A stretch of 64,000 nt of DNA from Oreohelix idahoensis (GCA_024509875.1 JAMPIV010009928.1:898001-962000), one strand, 5' to 3'. Positions 10,427 through 21,198 are shown, counted from the first letter of the stretch. Program-made: numbers and translations. The notes: generated by a model not told the origin, from the letters alone.

Positions 10427-10470
10427 CCGTTTACTTGTAAAACTGATTTCATACCATATTATTTTTTAAT

Positions 10471-10740
10471 TTATATATCCAGCAATCTTAGCCTTGATGA
10501 TTCACCAATAGCAGTTTCATTCTCTAATAGGCTTTCATTAATTGTCCTCAGTATCTCTCCCTTGCCCATATCCAATACACCTACTATAGGTGCTCTTGAA
10601 GCTAGTCTGTCAGTTCTTTCATTGCTGCATATCCCTGCATGACCAGGACAGTAGATCCACACCAGTTCTTGAAAATTCAAAGCTTCTATGGAGGTTTTAA
10701 ATTCATGCCTAGCCATCCATTTCTTGCAAGTTTTTTTTTG
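10471..10740 (-). mobile_element. RNase H retroelement fragment (family RH), copy 4
   Basis: Minus-strand coding for the end of the RNase H domain (FQELVWIYCPGHAGICSNER, RLASRAPIVG, then an acidic tail ENETAIGESS). Closest to copies at 2,231 and 23,858. It ends at a T tract at 10,731-10,738, next to the start of LINE A copy 1. Confidence 0.8.
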
Positions 10741-10744
10741 AGTG

Positions 10745-13700
10745 TGTTCCTTATGGATAATGGGTATACTAATCTATCTGCTGCCATCACCAGTGTCAAT
10801 ACCTTGTCGAGGTATGGCAGCTTGCGTACCCTGATTACCCCCAGAGCTATGCTAGCGGGAGTTTTACTCCTGGAAGGTTCTACCAAGCTGGACAGGTTTG
10901 CGCGGGCAGGGGTCAGACTAAAGCAGACTCCCTGGTCCTCCAGGTTGGGGGTTTTAGCATAGGGCTGACACCCCTGTCTATGTAAAAAATAATGAAGTTA
11001 CGGAAACAACAACAAATGAACAAACTTTGCTGCGGGATGGACATCTGGAGTCTGAGGCTCGTTTGACTGTCAGTGGTGAAAGCCGAAAGGAAGCCACTGA
11101 CATGAAAACGGACGTCTTGACCACAAAACATGATAAAAGAATAGGGTTTTGGAATGTCAGGACAATGAACGAGATGGGTAAACTAAAACAGGTCACGGCA
11201 GAAATGAGAAACTATAGGTTACACATTCTAGGGATATGCGAGAGCAGATGGACAGGGGCAGGAAAAGTTAAAACAGCAACAGGAGAAACAGTACTTTATT
11301 CTGGAAGAGAGGATAGACAGCACAATGAAGGCGTAGCCATTATTCTACAGAAAGGAATAGAAAGGACATTACTGGAATGAAAACCCATCAACAACAGACT
11401 GATAAGATTAAGATTGAGAGGGAGGTTCACCAATACTACAATAATACAATGCTACACACCAACGAATGATAGCGATGAAGAGGTCAAGGATGAATTCCAT
11501 CAACAGCTGCAGAAAGAAATGGAAGACACACCAAGATATGATCTTATTATAGTAATGGGAGACCTCAATGTGAAAGTTGGTACACACAATACATATATTG
11601 AAAGAGTAATGGGGAAATGCGGCAGCGGAACAGCAAACGAAAATGGGGATAAATTAATAAGTTTCTGTAGCATTAACAACCTGGTCATTGGAGGAACACT
11701 TTTCCCACATAAAGAAATTCACAAATTAACATGGGAATCACCAAATGGTCGGGACAGAAACCAGATAGACCACATCATGATTAACGGTACATGGAGACAT
11801 GCATTACAAGATGTGAAGATAAGAAGAGGTGCAGATGTGGGAAGTGATCACCATTTAGTAGTAGCAAAACTGAAAGTGAAACTAAGAAGGGCTGGACCAA
11901 CTGTAACTACACAGAAAAGGTTTGACATCAGCAGATTGAAGGACCCCCTTACCAGAAAAGCTTTTGCAGCTGACATAAAGAAACGATATCAATTTGCCAA
12001 GTCAGGAAAAGACATTGACTGATGATAAAGACCAGAAATTCAACACCATTTCAACAATATATAAGGAAAGCAGCAAATCATGCTTGGGATTCCAGGAAAG
12101 GAAGAAGCAAGACTGAATAACACCAGAAACATTAAACACCATAACGATGAGAAAGGAAATGAAAAGAAAGAAAACAGAAGTGAAGTCCCCCAGGGTTAAA
12201 GCAATTATATAGCGAACAGTACAGTCAGCTGCATAAGCTGCCAAACCCGAGTGTTGCACTCTCTTTATGTATCCACCAATTACTGTTAGGACCTTTTCTG
12301 CAGGGGTCTCTACATATGACGGTAAGATCGTGCTGATAAGACGCGAATCCAAATAAACTGTCAAAATTAGTTCAACAGATAACGATGCATAACTTCAGGC
12401 ACATCCACCAAGGCCTGCTGTGAACTGAAGTGAACTGAAGCAAACTGTAAGGTGGGTGGTACAGTTTAACATCATTTATTGACAGTATACGTTCGACAAT
12501 ACGAAACAATGTTCTTGACGGAGACAATCAACATGGATGCATGGTAATGATACGCTGACAAAAATTATGTATATCTATGATGGTGGTCAGGTATAGCGGT
12601 AGATCCCTTTCAAACACCTTCCTTACATTCACGTAATAAGAATCCAGTAATGTTCATGCTAAGTTTGAAACAGTAAGATATAAATGTCCGTTGACCTTGT
12701 CTGAGGACAATCCAACTAAATACGTATTCCCATATCACTGAATCCCGCATTCATCCAACAAAAGACTGTCTTGATCCAAGACTTCCTTCCTACCACGTAG
12801 GTTCAAAACATACTATCAATGGCGTAAACATGAAGCTACATCTGGGTTAGTATTTGGGTTTTAACTAACCTCTCCACAAAATCCATGCCACGACTTTGGC
12901 TTTGACAAAATACGGCATATAAAACATGTGAAGCATACGAATCAATTAACGTCGTTCACTCGTAGGTATCATCCCTCTACGGTAATTCAAAAGGGCTAAC
13001 GACTCCGTCTGTCCATTCTAGGAATGACATGCTATGATGAATTCCCGCTAGATCAAACTAGGAGCAGCCTAATACTTTAATTTAATTCAATAAATATTTG
13101 ATATGACCTGGGGCGACACTTACTTGATACTTCTACTATAGGTTTCATCATGAATACCAGTAGAATCAATATAACATAATGGCTTCTTCAAACTTGCCAG
13201 CAATTTCCAAGAAATATATCTCGGACATCAACAAGGTCCGAACTACCCCGTTCAAAACATGCATTTCACGAAAAGAAGAAATCATCACAGCAATCAAAGG
13301 GTTAAAGAATGGAAAAGCTCCTGGCCATGATAACTTAAATGCAGAGCTATTTAAGACAGACCCTGAGCTAGCAGCAGAACTATTAGAACTACTATTGCAC
13401 AAGTCTGGAAAACAGGGACAACACCAACAGAGTGGAACAAAGGAATAATTGTCAAAATACTAGGCAGGATAATTATACAGAGGAATTTCAAAAGCAGTAG
13501 ACCACAAACTGAGGAAAGAACAAGCAGGATTTAGAAAGAACAGAAGATGTGTAGATCATACATTTACTCTCAGGAACATTATAGAGCAGTGCTCAGAATG
13601 GCAAAGACAGCTGTACATTAATTTCGTTGATTTTGAAAAGGCTTTTGACAGTATACATAGGGACAGTTTATGGAAAATACTGAGGGCTTATGGAATTCCA

Positions 13701-14566
13701 AGCTGCATAGTGTCAATCATAAAAAGGTCTATGCCAACTTTACGTGTAGTGTTGGGCAGAGCAACCTAACCTTTGAGGTGAAGACAGGAGTACGACAGGG
13801 ATGCCCTTTATCAACCACTCTATTTTTAACAGTCATAGACTGGGTGATGCGCCAGACAACAGAGGGCAGTCCAAGAGGAATAAGATGGACTACATTTTCT
13901 ACATTGGAAGATCTGGAATATGCAGATGACATTGCACTACTAACATATTCACATCAACACATCCAGGAAAAAACGGATAGACTTAATAAGTATAGCCAGC
14001 AAGTGGGCTTGAACATCAATTTAAAGAAGTCAGAGGTCATGACGCTCAATGTGAGCAACCCTGAGCCCATATTAGTAAGGAATCAGCAACTGGTACAGAC
14101 AGACACCTTCACATACCTAGGATGCAAAGTAACACCAGATGGTGGGGCAAGCAAAGACATCAACAACAGAATGAACAAAGCAAGAACAGCCTTTTTTAGC
14201 CTAAACAACATCTGGAAGTCCTCTCAATACAGCACAAGCACAAAATTAAGATTATATCACTGGCAGATGCTGGAGCTGGGTTGGCCATGTCCTCAGAAGA
14301 GATCCTGATGCCATCACAAGAACAGCTATGCTTTGGACCCCTGAAGGAAAACGAAAGAGAGGCCGATCAAAAACCACTTGTCAGAGGACTGTGGAGGCTG
14401 AGATGCAAAGAATGAACCAGAGTTGGGGCACTGTACGAAGGATGGCCACCGACCGAGCAAAGTGGAATAAATTTGTTGTTGCCCTACAAGACACCACTAG
14501 GCGTGATGGTCACTGACTGCTTTGACGGTCGGTGGCTAAGGATCAAAGAAAAAGAAGAAGAATCTA
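10745..14566 (+). mobile_element. LINE A, copy 1 (RTE-like), near full length but rearranged
   Basis: Begins with a GC-rich leader (CTGGTCCTCCAGGTTGGGGG near 10,930) and an ATG at 11,027. The endonuclease shows IGFWNVRTMNEMGKLK, IMGDLNVKVG, RNQIDHIMING and GADVGSDHHLV, the usual APE-type motifs. RT begins again at 13,265 (GLKNGKAPGHDNLN), with motif A at 13,627 (FVDFEKAFDSIHRDSLWK), GVRQGCPLS and EYADDIALL. The tail has RKRGRSK and the 3' end AAAGAAGAAGAA. Defects: a stop after GIERTLLE at 11,378-11,380; about 250 bases replaced by 12,252-13,262; a deletion near 13,455; and another near 14,260 removing the region before GWPC. Not functional. Confidence 0.9.
12252..13262 (+). mobile_element. 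foreign segment inside LINE A copy 1, possible solo LTR
   Basis: This kilobase has no counterpart in LINE A copies 2 and 3. It starts TGTTGCACTC and ends TTCAAAACA, has a TATAAAA box at 12,918-12,924 and an AATAAA at 13,089-13,094, and encodes nothing. That order would suit a solo LTR on the plus strand. However, no target duplication is visible and LINE sequence is missing around it, so the identity is uncertain. Confidence 0.35.
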
Positions 14567-14714
14567 TCCAGCGAAGACCTTGTGGCTGTAACATAGGCAA
14601 AATCTTTTTGTTCTTTGTCCCAGAAAGACACATGACCTACTTTCATTAATCCCGCCAAAGATTTCTTAAAGAATGACACTTTCTCATTAATGGCCTACTG
14701 CTTCTAACATTAGG

Positions 14715-14905
14715 CTATCTTCATCATCATCATTTTCCTGTTTGCTCCTCATGGAGCATAGAGCCACCACTGAAGGTGGTCCCCTTGTGAGAAGGATGAG
14801 AGTGCTAATCCCACGCACAACTTCATATGAGTTGTCCATTACAACATGCTTGAGAGGGTAGTCGTTCTATTTTTTCTTCATATCTTCAGAGACCCCTGGG
14901 AAGTA
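14715..14905 (-). repeat. SINE E, copy 4
   Basis: Antisense. Starts with the reverse of the (GAT)n tail (TTCATCATCATCAT) and contains GGAGCATAGAGCCACCACTG and TTGTGAGAAGG. It ends at CAGAGACCCCTGGGAAGTAC, the 5' part of the family. From 14,906 to 15,183 nothing is recognisable apart from short A/T runs. Confidence 0.75.
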
Positions 14906-15183
14906 CATGGGCAAGAAGAGACAGCTGCATGAAAAAAATTTAGGATATAGAAATAAAACAGAGCTTCACACATTTCTAAAAGGATTAAACTATCTGATTA
15001 ATGAATTACTGTTTCTTATATTAGGCAATTTTTTTTTTTAAAGATAAAGTATCCCGTTCAATCCTTGATTGGTTATATAATGTAGTAAATTCAAGATAAT
15101 AAAATCTGGTTTCCGATATCTAAATATAGTATCATCTCCCCACTCCGCTCAGTCAAAATACAGATATATTAGGCTATAAGGTA

Positions 15184-15305
15184 AGTAAAGGATCACGTTA
15201 TACGCCTATTGAGGCATATTGGGAATACGGTGTTAGGACCATATTTTCTTGACCATCGGCACACTAGGGGTGATGTGGTCAGCATCACGCCGGATATTAG
15301 GCTAT
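15184..15305 (-). mobile_element. SINE B, copy 2 (3' half)
   Basis: Reverse complement of the last ~115 bases of the SINE B copy at 24,205-24,483 (CACTAGGGGTGATGTGGTCA and GAGGCATATTGGGAATA). It is truncated before the tRNA-like head. Confidence 0.8.
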
Positions 15306-15377
15306 GCTCTGCTGATAATATACTCCAGCCGCTAAAAGAAGTATATGTTGACAGTAAAGTACAAATTTAGAAACAAG

Positions 15378-15593
15378 GAATGAATGTCCATGTGGAACTT
15401 GAATCCAGACCCCCAAAAACAGTCTCCAAAACTGCCCGACCCATGATGACCCACGATGTCTGACCTGGCCAGGGGGTGCTGAGCTGAAGCAGAAGCTATG
15501 GGGCTGCTGCGCTGACCTGGAAAAGACTGTGAACGTCGTCCTGGTAACAGGCCTGCAGATTTAGCATGACTACAAACTGAACACAGAAGAAGA
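15378..15593 (+). mobile_element. (GAA)-tailed short insertion, single copy
   Basis: Flanked by a near-perfect duplication AGAAACAAG(G)AAT (15,369-15,381 and 15,594-15,605). It has no coding capacity and ends ACACAGAAGAAGA. The length, tail and duplication mark it as a SINE or a truncated retroelement that used the same (GAA)n priming as LINE A, LINE E and SINE F. No second copy is in the window. Confidence 0.65.
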
Positions 15594-15742
15594 AGAAACA
15601 AGAATCTGTCCATAATACAGAACATTTGTGGCCTTGGCAATGCATCAAAGCTCCTCAAACTATGCTGTTGACAATATAACACAGTTACTGAAATTAGACT
15701 TGTGTGCTTCCAGCAGTTTTCTAAATAATGTTTGGCACTTAC

Positions 15743-15958
15743 CTTTTTAATAACTTCGTTCTCATCATCTTCTAGAATCAAGCGATCAATAATATGTATC
15801 AAAAGCCCCTCCATTGTGTTTGGTAACTTGTCTATTTTGTCTGTTAAAACACGAAAATCTCCAAAGATGCGCAACTCTTCTGCTATAATCATCATCCACA
15901 GTGGGTTGTCTACTCCTGTCTTAGAAACCAAACTTTCAAGCTGGCTTGGCTCTAATTT
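15743..15958 (-). CDS. STAND NTPase gene, exon 10 of those visible
   Basis: 72 codons, phase 0 to phase 0. Acceptor AATTTTTTCAG|A, donor AAAAAG|GTAAGTGCC. Encodes residues 375-446: KLEPSQLESLVSKTG, DNPLWMMIIAEELRIFGDF, LPNTMEGLLIHIIDRLILED. In NACHT proteins of the TEP1/NPHP3/NWD1 kind, the equivalent block 'PL+L..+..ELR.F...L.....LP.t...L+..I+..L' closes the NTPase module and leads into a winged helix. The sequence joins exons 9 and 11 without a gap in that alignment. No stop or frameshift is present. Confidence 0.9.
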
Positions 15959-16204
15959 CTGAAAAAATTTAAAAGAAAAAATTATTTAAACTAAAAACTG
16001 AGTTGATGGACATCAGGGAACCAGATAGCTTAAAATTATGGAAAGAACTTGATAGAAGTTATTCTACAGAAAGCTCTTTTGATTTCCTATTATTTGCCAA
16101 AGAAATTATAATTATAAATTGTGAATTTTTTCATACTTTTAGTAGGATATATATAATATGTATTATGTATGTAATTTTACTAAGCAACCAATATTTGACT
16201 AGTA

Positions 16205-16680
16205 TACTGGGGACAGAGTGACTTAGAGGTATGGCGTCCGCCTCTAGTTCTAAATGTACTGGGTTTGCTCCCAGCACAGGGAATATAATTGTTGGAAATT
16301 TTGTCAGAACCACCGGTTCCTAATGATCTCATACTCCTCCGTGCTCTTCTAAGTAGGGAGATGGGATGCATAGTCTTCTAGGATAAGGGCAAAAAAAATA
16401 GGAAGTCCCATGCACAAGCTGCGCAATGTTAAAAATTCCTCGCCAGTTGGAAATTGCAAAGAGTAGTCCCTACGGCTGCTGCCCTGGCAAAATTTAAAAA
16501 TTAGGAAACCTACCCATCACAAAAATATTTTTAGAATGCGTGATTCCTGTATACATACATTGGGATCCTCCCGATTCTATGCAGTTTGTGCACTGTGCTG
16601 AGATCCTCCTTGTGTGATCTAAGGGACGAGATCAGAGCACTTAAGGAATTGTCCCTGTACAATGAAGATGGTCCATAAAA
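16205..16680 (+). mobile_element. SINE C, copy 1
   Basis: About 470 bases matching 41,391-41,865. The head CAGAGTGACTTAGAGGTATG plus GGGTTTGCTCCCAG looks tRNA-derived. The 3' end is a run of ACCAAACC units. The body carries CATTGGGATCCTC and TTGTGTGATCTAAGGGA blocks common to both copies. It sits in the short intron between exons 9 and 10, about 88 bases from exon 9. Confidence 0.85.
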
Positions 16681-16767
16681 ACCAAACCAAACCCCAAAAT
16701 TATGAGGAGCATATAACTTGAGTAACGATATGTGAGAACAAAATGGAATAAGTAGTAATTAAGACAC

Positions 16768-16971
16768 CTTGGTGAAAGTCTGTAGATATCTGATAGCCAC
16801 TGCTGTCAGGTCTTCTGCTGTCATACGGTGCAATGTCATCTTGAAGGTTGGATGCTCGTATAGCCTTGCTGTGGTAGGAAGATGAGGGTTGGTGCTGACT
16901 ATGCAGTGAATATTGTGTGGAAACATCGGTGGAAGCCATGACAGGTGGGCAACCGAATCACTGTTGTCAAG
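16768..16971 (-). CDS. STAND NTPase gene, exon 9 of those visible
   Basis: 68 codons, phase 0 to 0. Acceptor ACTATTTCACAG|C, donor ACCAAG|GTGTCT. Encodes residues 307-374: LDNSDSVAHLSWLPPMFPHN, then IHCIVSTN and MTAEDLTAVAIRYLQTFTK. This follows directly after the Walker B exon. In NACHT ATPases the segment 'DGLN.L...D....L.WLP..LP.n++.I+S' continues from Walker B into the sensor 1 strand, exactly as here. A misleading open frame in another phase covers the same DNA (16,700-16,939), but the phase-0 reading is the one that fits splice sites and family. Confidence 0.92.
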
Positions 16972-17425
16972 CTGTGAAATAGTGAGCCCAAAGACACAAA
17001 AATCTGGTCATTTACTAACCTGAGTTCTCATGATTTCTGCAGGTGGCATTATTCATATGTACCATCCAATATATTTTTTAAAAAACATGAAAACTTTTCT
17101 AAACAGCAATGAATCATCACTTATTTTGTTAACTTATTAGTTATCACCAAATCATGTCTACTGTCTAATTTTAACATATTAGATATCGCCAATTCATATC
17201 TGCTATCTTTTTTAACATTAGTCATCACCAAATCACATCAAATATCTAATTTTAGCCTATTGGTTATTATGAATGCAATAAACTTAACGGTAAACATTTA
17301 TTTGTATAAATCTTGATGTTCATATATGCACAATGTTTTCTCTCTTTATGTTTGTTATGATTTTTACGTTAGGAATTTCAAACCTTAATTTCTGTTTGTT
17401 TTTTTCTTTTTGGCTGTTGAACACT
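16972..17425. other. intron sequence with weak ~50-base direct repeats
   Basis: From 17,131 to 17,270 three diverged units follow each other, each with a TATCACCAAATCA-like block and TCTAATTTTAACATATTAG. The rest is A/T rich. No coding potential. Confidence 0.5.
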
Positions 17426-17436
17426 GACTTAAAAAA

Positions 17437-17730
17437 GACGCAGCAATAGAGAACGCAGTCAGCGACTCAGCTTGACTGCCTGCGTCAGGACCAGCGAATC
17501 AGAGCTGGTCAAGACCGCACTCCACCTCCACGTGGTGGTCCTGGAAACAGTCTGCAGCAGTGCAGTCTGGCTGAGCGAGTGTAGATCGAAATGGGAAGGC
17601 AAACCCGGTCCTAAAAAATGCCGTGCAGAAGTCGGATGTGTCGACCGAAAGGTGCAGATATCACAGCTTAGGTGTAAACAGACACAACGCAACCACCGTC
17701 CTTTTCAGGACGAACGAAGAAGAAGAAGAA
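17437..17730 (+). mobile_element. SINE F, copy 2
   Basis: Starts GACGCAGCAATAGAGAACGC, ends GACGAACGAA(GAA)n, and is flanked by GACTTAAAAAA on the left (17,426-17,436) and GACTTTAAAAAAA on the right (from 17,731). Body near-identical to copy 1 in the Penelope-like element, so both insertions look fairly recent. Confidence 0.9.
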
Positions 17731-18002
17731 GACTTTAAAAAAAAATCAGTACATATATTTATGAAAAGATTGGCTCTTTATAACAATGATGAATCTTCTT
17801 TCTTGACAAATCTTTGTCAATAGAAGTATAAAACAGAGTTGTTCAGTGCTATATTGAGCTAATCCTGACATGGAAGTAAGTCATGGACAATTAGTAGATA
17901 AGCAGGAAAAATTCATGGAGTCCAAAGAGATGTGGTTTTTTTAGAACAATTTTAAGAGGAGGAGCTACAGTGAAATGCTGTTTTCATAAATAACTGCAAA
18001 AT

Positions 18003-18345
18003 GGGAGCTGCGCTGGTGTAATGGTTAACCACACTGCACTGGTAATCCAGGTTCAAGCCCGGGCGAGACATTTGAAGAAGTGTCATCGACCGAGATTTGG
18101 ACTGGATTAATTCGAGCCCTGGCAAGACAATCTGAAGTAGTGTCGTCAACCTGGGACTGGAATAACCTGAACGGCTCCTGAGCCGACCCAGCTCTAATGG
18201 GTACTCTCCGAAGACGGTGAGTATCTGCCTGAATGGCGAGAGGACACCTGTCAGCATACAGGGAAAATAGGATACTCACGTAAAATCAGTCTCAGGTTAG
18301 ACATACTAACCTGAGATTTCACCTTGAGTAAAAGCAGGCATATGT
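18003..18345 (+). mobile_element. SINE A, copy 2 (tRNA-derived)
   Basis: Best preserved copy: TGGTGTAATGGTTAACCACA (A-box region) and CCAGGTTCAAGCCCGGGCG (B box GGTTCAAGCCC). Then come two GAGCCC-led modules, the motif CTCCTGAGCCGACCCAGCTC shared with SINE B, and an A-rich end. It is inserted in transposon K copy 1. The target duplication is not clear. Confidence 0.88.
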
Positions 18346-18683
18346 TAAAAAAAACAAAAAACTATAATTTCTATACTAATGCGCAGGGTTAATTTGAAAC
18401 AGTAATAGCTATGCATACCAACACATCTGATGGTATAATGCTACTGGTTGCCATGGAAATGATGGCCATATTGGATGTTAATCGCATATTCAATTTGCTA
18501 AGGCTTTTTTATTTGTTGAGCTATGAGCACCAAATTTGAAATGGAAGCTTATCATTGTATTTTAAAACTTTTATCAGATTAGATTTTTGTTAGCTTTAAT
18601 TGATTCTGTTAGAGAGAAATTCAAAGTTTGTATCTAAAAACAGGAACACATTTTTCAATATTTTACAACATTATCTACATTAA

Positions 18684-19896
18684 CAGCAGGGCATGATGGT
18701 ATAACACCAGAAATGGTTAAGTACATGGGAGCATCAGGCGACCTGTTACTCTTAAGGGTCCTACAGGCAGCATGGTGCAACAAGACCATACCAAAGGATT
18801 GGGAGATCGCCATCATAACACCAATTTTCAAAAAGGGTGACAACCGACAGTGTGGAAACCATAGAGGCATATCCCTTCTCAGTGTCCCTGGAAAAATCTA
18901 CTCTAGAATCCTAGAGCAGAGACTCCGACGCCTAGCTGAGCCACAATTGGATGAGGTCCAGTGCGGATTCCGAGCAAACCGAAGTACTCAAGACCTAATC
19001 TTCACACTCAGACAGCTGAGTGAAAAGGCCCTTGAGTATAAGAGTGAGATCCATCTTTGTTTCATAGATCTGGAAAAGGCGTTTGACAGGGTCCCTTGGA
19101 GCAAACTTTGGGACTGTTTAGCAAGGAAGAATATTCCAGCACCTCTGATTCATGCTATACAGAGCTTCTACAAGTCTTGCAGAAATTATGTGAGGACAGC
19201 AAACCATAAGTCAGAAGAGTTCAGGACCACCACTGGTGTAAGACAAGGTGATATCCTATCACCTTACCTCTTCATACTCCTTATGGACGATGTCATCAAG
19301 GCATGTAAGGAGAGAACAAGAAAGTATTCAGTGGGGTACTGGAAGATGAGACAGGTCTATATTTCAGAGCTGGCATTTGCTGATGATGTTGCCCTGATTG
19401 CTAAATCAGAGGCACATCTCCAATCCAACCTGCAAGTCTGGAAGGAAGAGCTGGAGAAGAGAGGGATGGTCATAAGCAGCTCTAAAACAAAATCCATGGT
19501 GATATCACGAGAAGAAAGAAGGCATCAGATTAAGCTGGGAGAACAGGTCCTGGAGCAGGTTGACCACTTTAAATACCTCGGAGCTATTATAGACCGAAAG
19601 GGAGGCATCAAAGAAGAGTTGGCCACTCGAAAAGCAGCAGCTGGGAGATTGGCCATGTCTGCAGAATGGGAGAAGATCGGCTACCACGACAAGCATGGGA
19701 AACAAAGAGCCAAGGATCCAGACCCCGAGGACGACCCAGAGTCTGCTGGGAGGACAACATTAGACAATCTTTGAAGGACCGAGGACTAGAATGGAACCAG
19801 GCCAGGAGGAAGACAGCTGATAGAATAGTCTGGCGCTCTCTCTTCCAAACCTCTACACCTCACGGTAGAAGGGGAATGACTAAGTAAGTAAGTAAG
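18684..19896 (+). mobile_element. LINE C, copy 1 (RT region), 5'-truncated
   Basis: Flanked by a perfect 12-base duplication TATCTACATTAA (18,672-18,683 and 19,897-19,908). Encodes fingers and palm of RT in one frame to about 19,645: IITPIFKKGDNRQCGNHRGI, QCGFRANRSTQDLIF, CFIDLEKAFDRVPW (motif A), TTGVRQGDILSPYLF (motif B), LAFADDVALIAKSE (motif C, FADD) and FKYLGAIIDRKGG. A deletion near 19,650 removes several hundred bases; the end DRGLEWNQARRKTADRIVW follows in another frame. The 3' tail is (TAAG)n. Related 3' ends are at 29,600, 42,684 and 54,025. Confidence 0.93.
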
Positions 19897-20260
19897 TATC
19901 TACATTAAATCAAAATTTTGATAAAATCACAGGAATTGGATGTGACAAAAGTTTTATTATCCTATCAAAAATATTTGTGCAAAATCTCACATTGATTGGC
20001 TAAGAAGTATGCAAGTTATTAGAAAATTATTAACATAAAACAAGATTCTGAGAAATTCATGGGTTTCTTCATAGGAAAATCACAGTTTATTAAGAAAATG
20101 CAATTTGCAAAATCAAAATGTGCCTACTTAGAATATATTCTGAGAAATGATTTTGACCCATTTAGATTTAGAAAAATATAAATTATCAGAAAACAGACTC
20201 ATCCAAATTTTTGTCGTTACCCTATTTTGACTTAAAATTCACTTCCACTCCACCCCTTAA

Positions 20261-20547
20261 CTCTTTAAGTCTCAACAGCCAGTATACTGTACTTCCTTCT
20301 AGACCCATTTGGCCCGATCAACAGTATACTGGCTTTCGTATCTCTTGATCCTTTCTAAGGCTGTTTTCTAATTTTGACAACTCAAAAACGCTATTTTCTT
20401 AAAGTATAGCCATCCATTTTGGACTTTTGGTTATTTATGCATATGAACATTTTAAAAAATTATTTCCAAAAAACAACAATAAAAACGCACTGGGGTGGCC
20501 ATTTTTGCTTGGGCCAAACCCACTTTTTTTTCTTGGGACTGAAAGAG
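20261..20547. mobile_element. TTAA-flanked MITE P, copy 1
   Basis: TTAA at 20,257-20,260 and 20,548-20,551. Ends CTCTTTAAGTCTCAA and, inverted, CTCTTTCAGTCCCAA. An internal perfect 13-base inverted pair GCCAGTATACTGT / ACAGTATACTGGC (20,278-20,290 and 20,321-20,333) can form a hairpin. It shares its left TTAA with transposon K copy 1. A relative is at 35,813-35,951. Confidence 0.82.
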
Positions 20548-20551
20548 TTAA

Positions 20552-21070
20552 GAATAGCATGGAGAGCCAAAAAAAAAAGAGTAATGAGGATGTCTTGAAA
20601 GTAATCAGTGCACAAGAGTAGCTTGTTACTAATATTAGACGGAAGCATTCTACTTTCTTTAGACATGATAATTAGAAATAGGAAACTAGAATATATTGTG
20701 GCAGCAGAAAAAATTGAAGTGAAAAGGAATAATGAAAAAGAGAGAAGATGCTGGACTGTTTGACTTCGTGACATGGAAAGAAGTCAACAGAAGAATTGAT
20801 TAACAGCAGTGGGGACAGGATGTCGTGGAGAGACTTGATCACCTATGCCAGCCAACTTAAAGAAGGTAACTGTTAACATTAAGAAAGTTACTAAAAAACA
20901 CCATAAGATCAAAGCACTGTAGATTGGTCAGATTAAGGAAAAAATATTCCTGGAAAGTGTTAAATGATTCATAAAAGAGTTTATTTACAAAACAAAGTTG
21001 GGGCAACAAAGTAACCTTGAAAGAGTAAACAAGAAGCCTTTTGGACGTGTTCGTTTACAAACTGGCAAAC
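20552..21070. other. intron sequence, no assigned element
   Basis: Contains a short frame-broken stretch around 20,735-20,860 (basic, Trp/Cys-containing) that might be an old LINE tail, but I cannot align it with any copy here. Confidence 0.4.
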
Positions 21071-21198
21071 CTCATTAAGGCCATCAATAATCATCACTAG
21101 CTTGGTATCTGCATTGTCTCTGTACTTAGCCAGGGCAGTTTTCAATAGCTTCTTCAACTCGTCAATGTCGTCAGTATTGACAGCCTGATCTTTATCAT
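21071..21198 (-). CDS. STAND NTPase gene, exon 8 of those visible (Walker B)
   Basis: Acceptor TATTTCTCAG|AT, donor AATGAG|GTTTGC. 128 bases: two bases complete residue 264, then 42 codons (265-306), ending in phase 0. Encodes DDIDELKKLLKTALAKYRDN and LVMIIDGLNE, a clear Walker B strand with Asp302 in the usual hhhhDGLNxL context. The frame stays open past the donor to about 20,981, but only the GT after GAG keeps phase with exon 9 and gives the conserved DGLNELD junction. This module binds Mg-ATP in STAND NTPases; here it is inferred from the motif. Confidence 0.93.

Larger units (their letters stand above)
8098..10465 (+). mobile_element. Penelope-like element with GIY-YIG endonuclease, 5'-truncated
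   Basis: Coding runs from about 8,110 (DNPGRPIVSA block) to the TAA at 9,975-9,977. Early frame changes occur near 8,160-8,195 and near 8,430, and SINE F1 interrupts it at 9,467-9,772. RT motifs in order: FFLDVCSLYTSIPH (motif A), SGVAMGTKMG (motif B), YRRYIDDGIG (catalytic YxDD), NFLDLTV, and a cysteine linker CQRRICKTC. Then comes the GIY-YIG domain (LIYAIICKMCGMTYIGETG, RFREHLNDI). After the SINE the reading resumes with HHGKHLPVALHFNSPDHSG and ends GMNVQHHFA. Penelope-like elements copy RNA with this RT and nick DNA with this endonuclease. About 480 bases of non-coding 3' sequence follow, including a hammerhead-like motif. The N-terminal part is missing. Confidence 0.95.
17956..20256. mobile_element. 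TTAA-flanked DNA transposon K, copy 1 (non-autonomous)
   Basis: TTAA at 17,952-17,955 and 20,257-20,260. Terminal repeats: GAGGAGGAGCTACAGTGAA at the left against GGGGTGGAGTGGAAGTGAA inverted at the right. About 45 bases at the left and roughly 150 at the right resemble the ends of copy 2 (36,716-39,764), so both belong to one family. It carries SINE A copy 2 and LINE C copy 1; without them it is about 730 bases. TTAA targets are used by Kolobok and piggyBac superfamilies; the G-rich ends suit Kolobok better. Confidence 0.8.

Noticed and set aside
10639..10962. 107-codon plus-strand frame
   Set aside because: Crosses the border between the antisense RNase H fragment and the LINE A leader, so it is not a unit.
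16700..16939. 79-codon minus-strand frame MASTDVSTQY...
   Set aside because: Overlaps exon 9 in the wrong phase; the exon's phase-0 reading matches NACHT proteins and both neighbouring exons.
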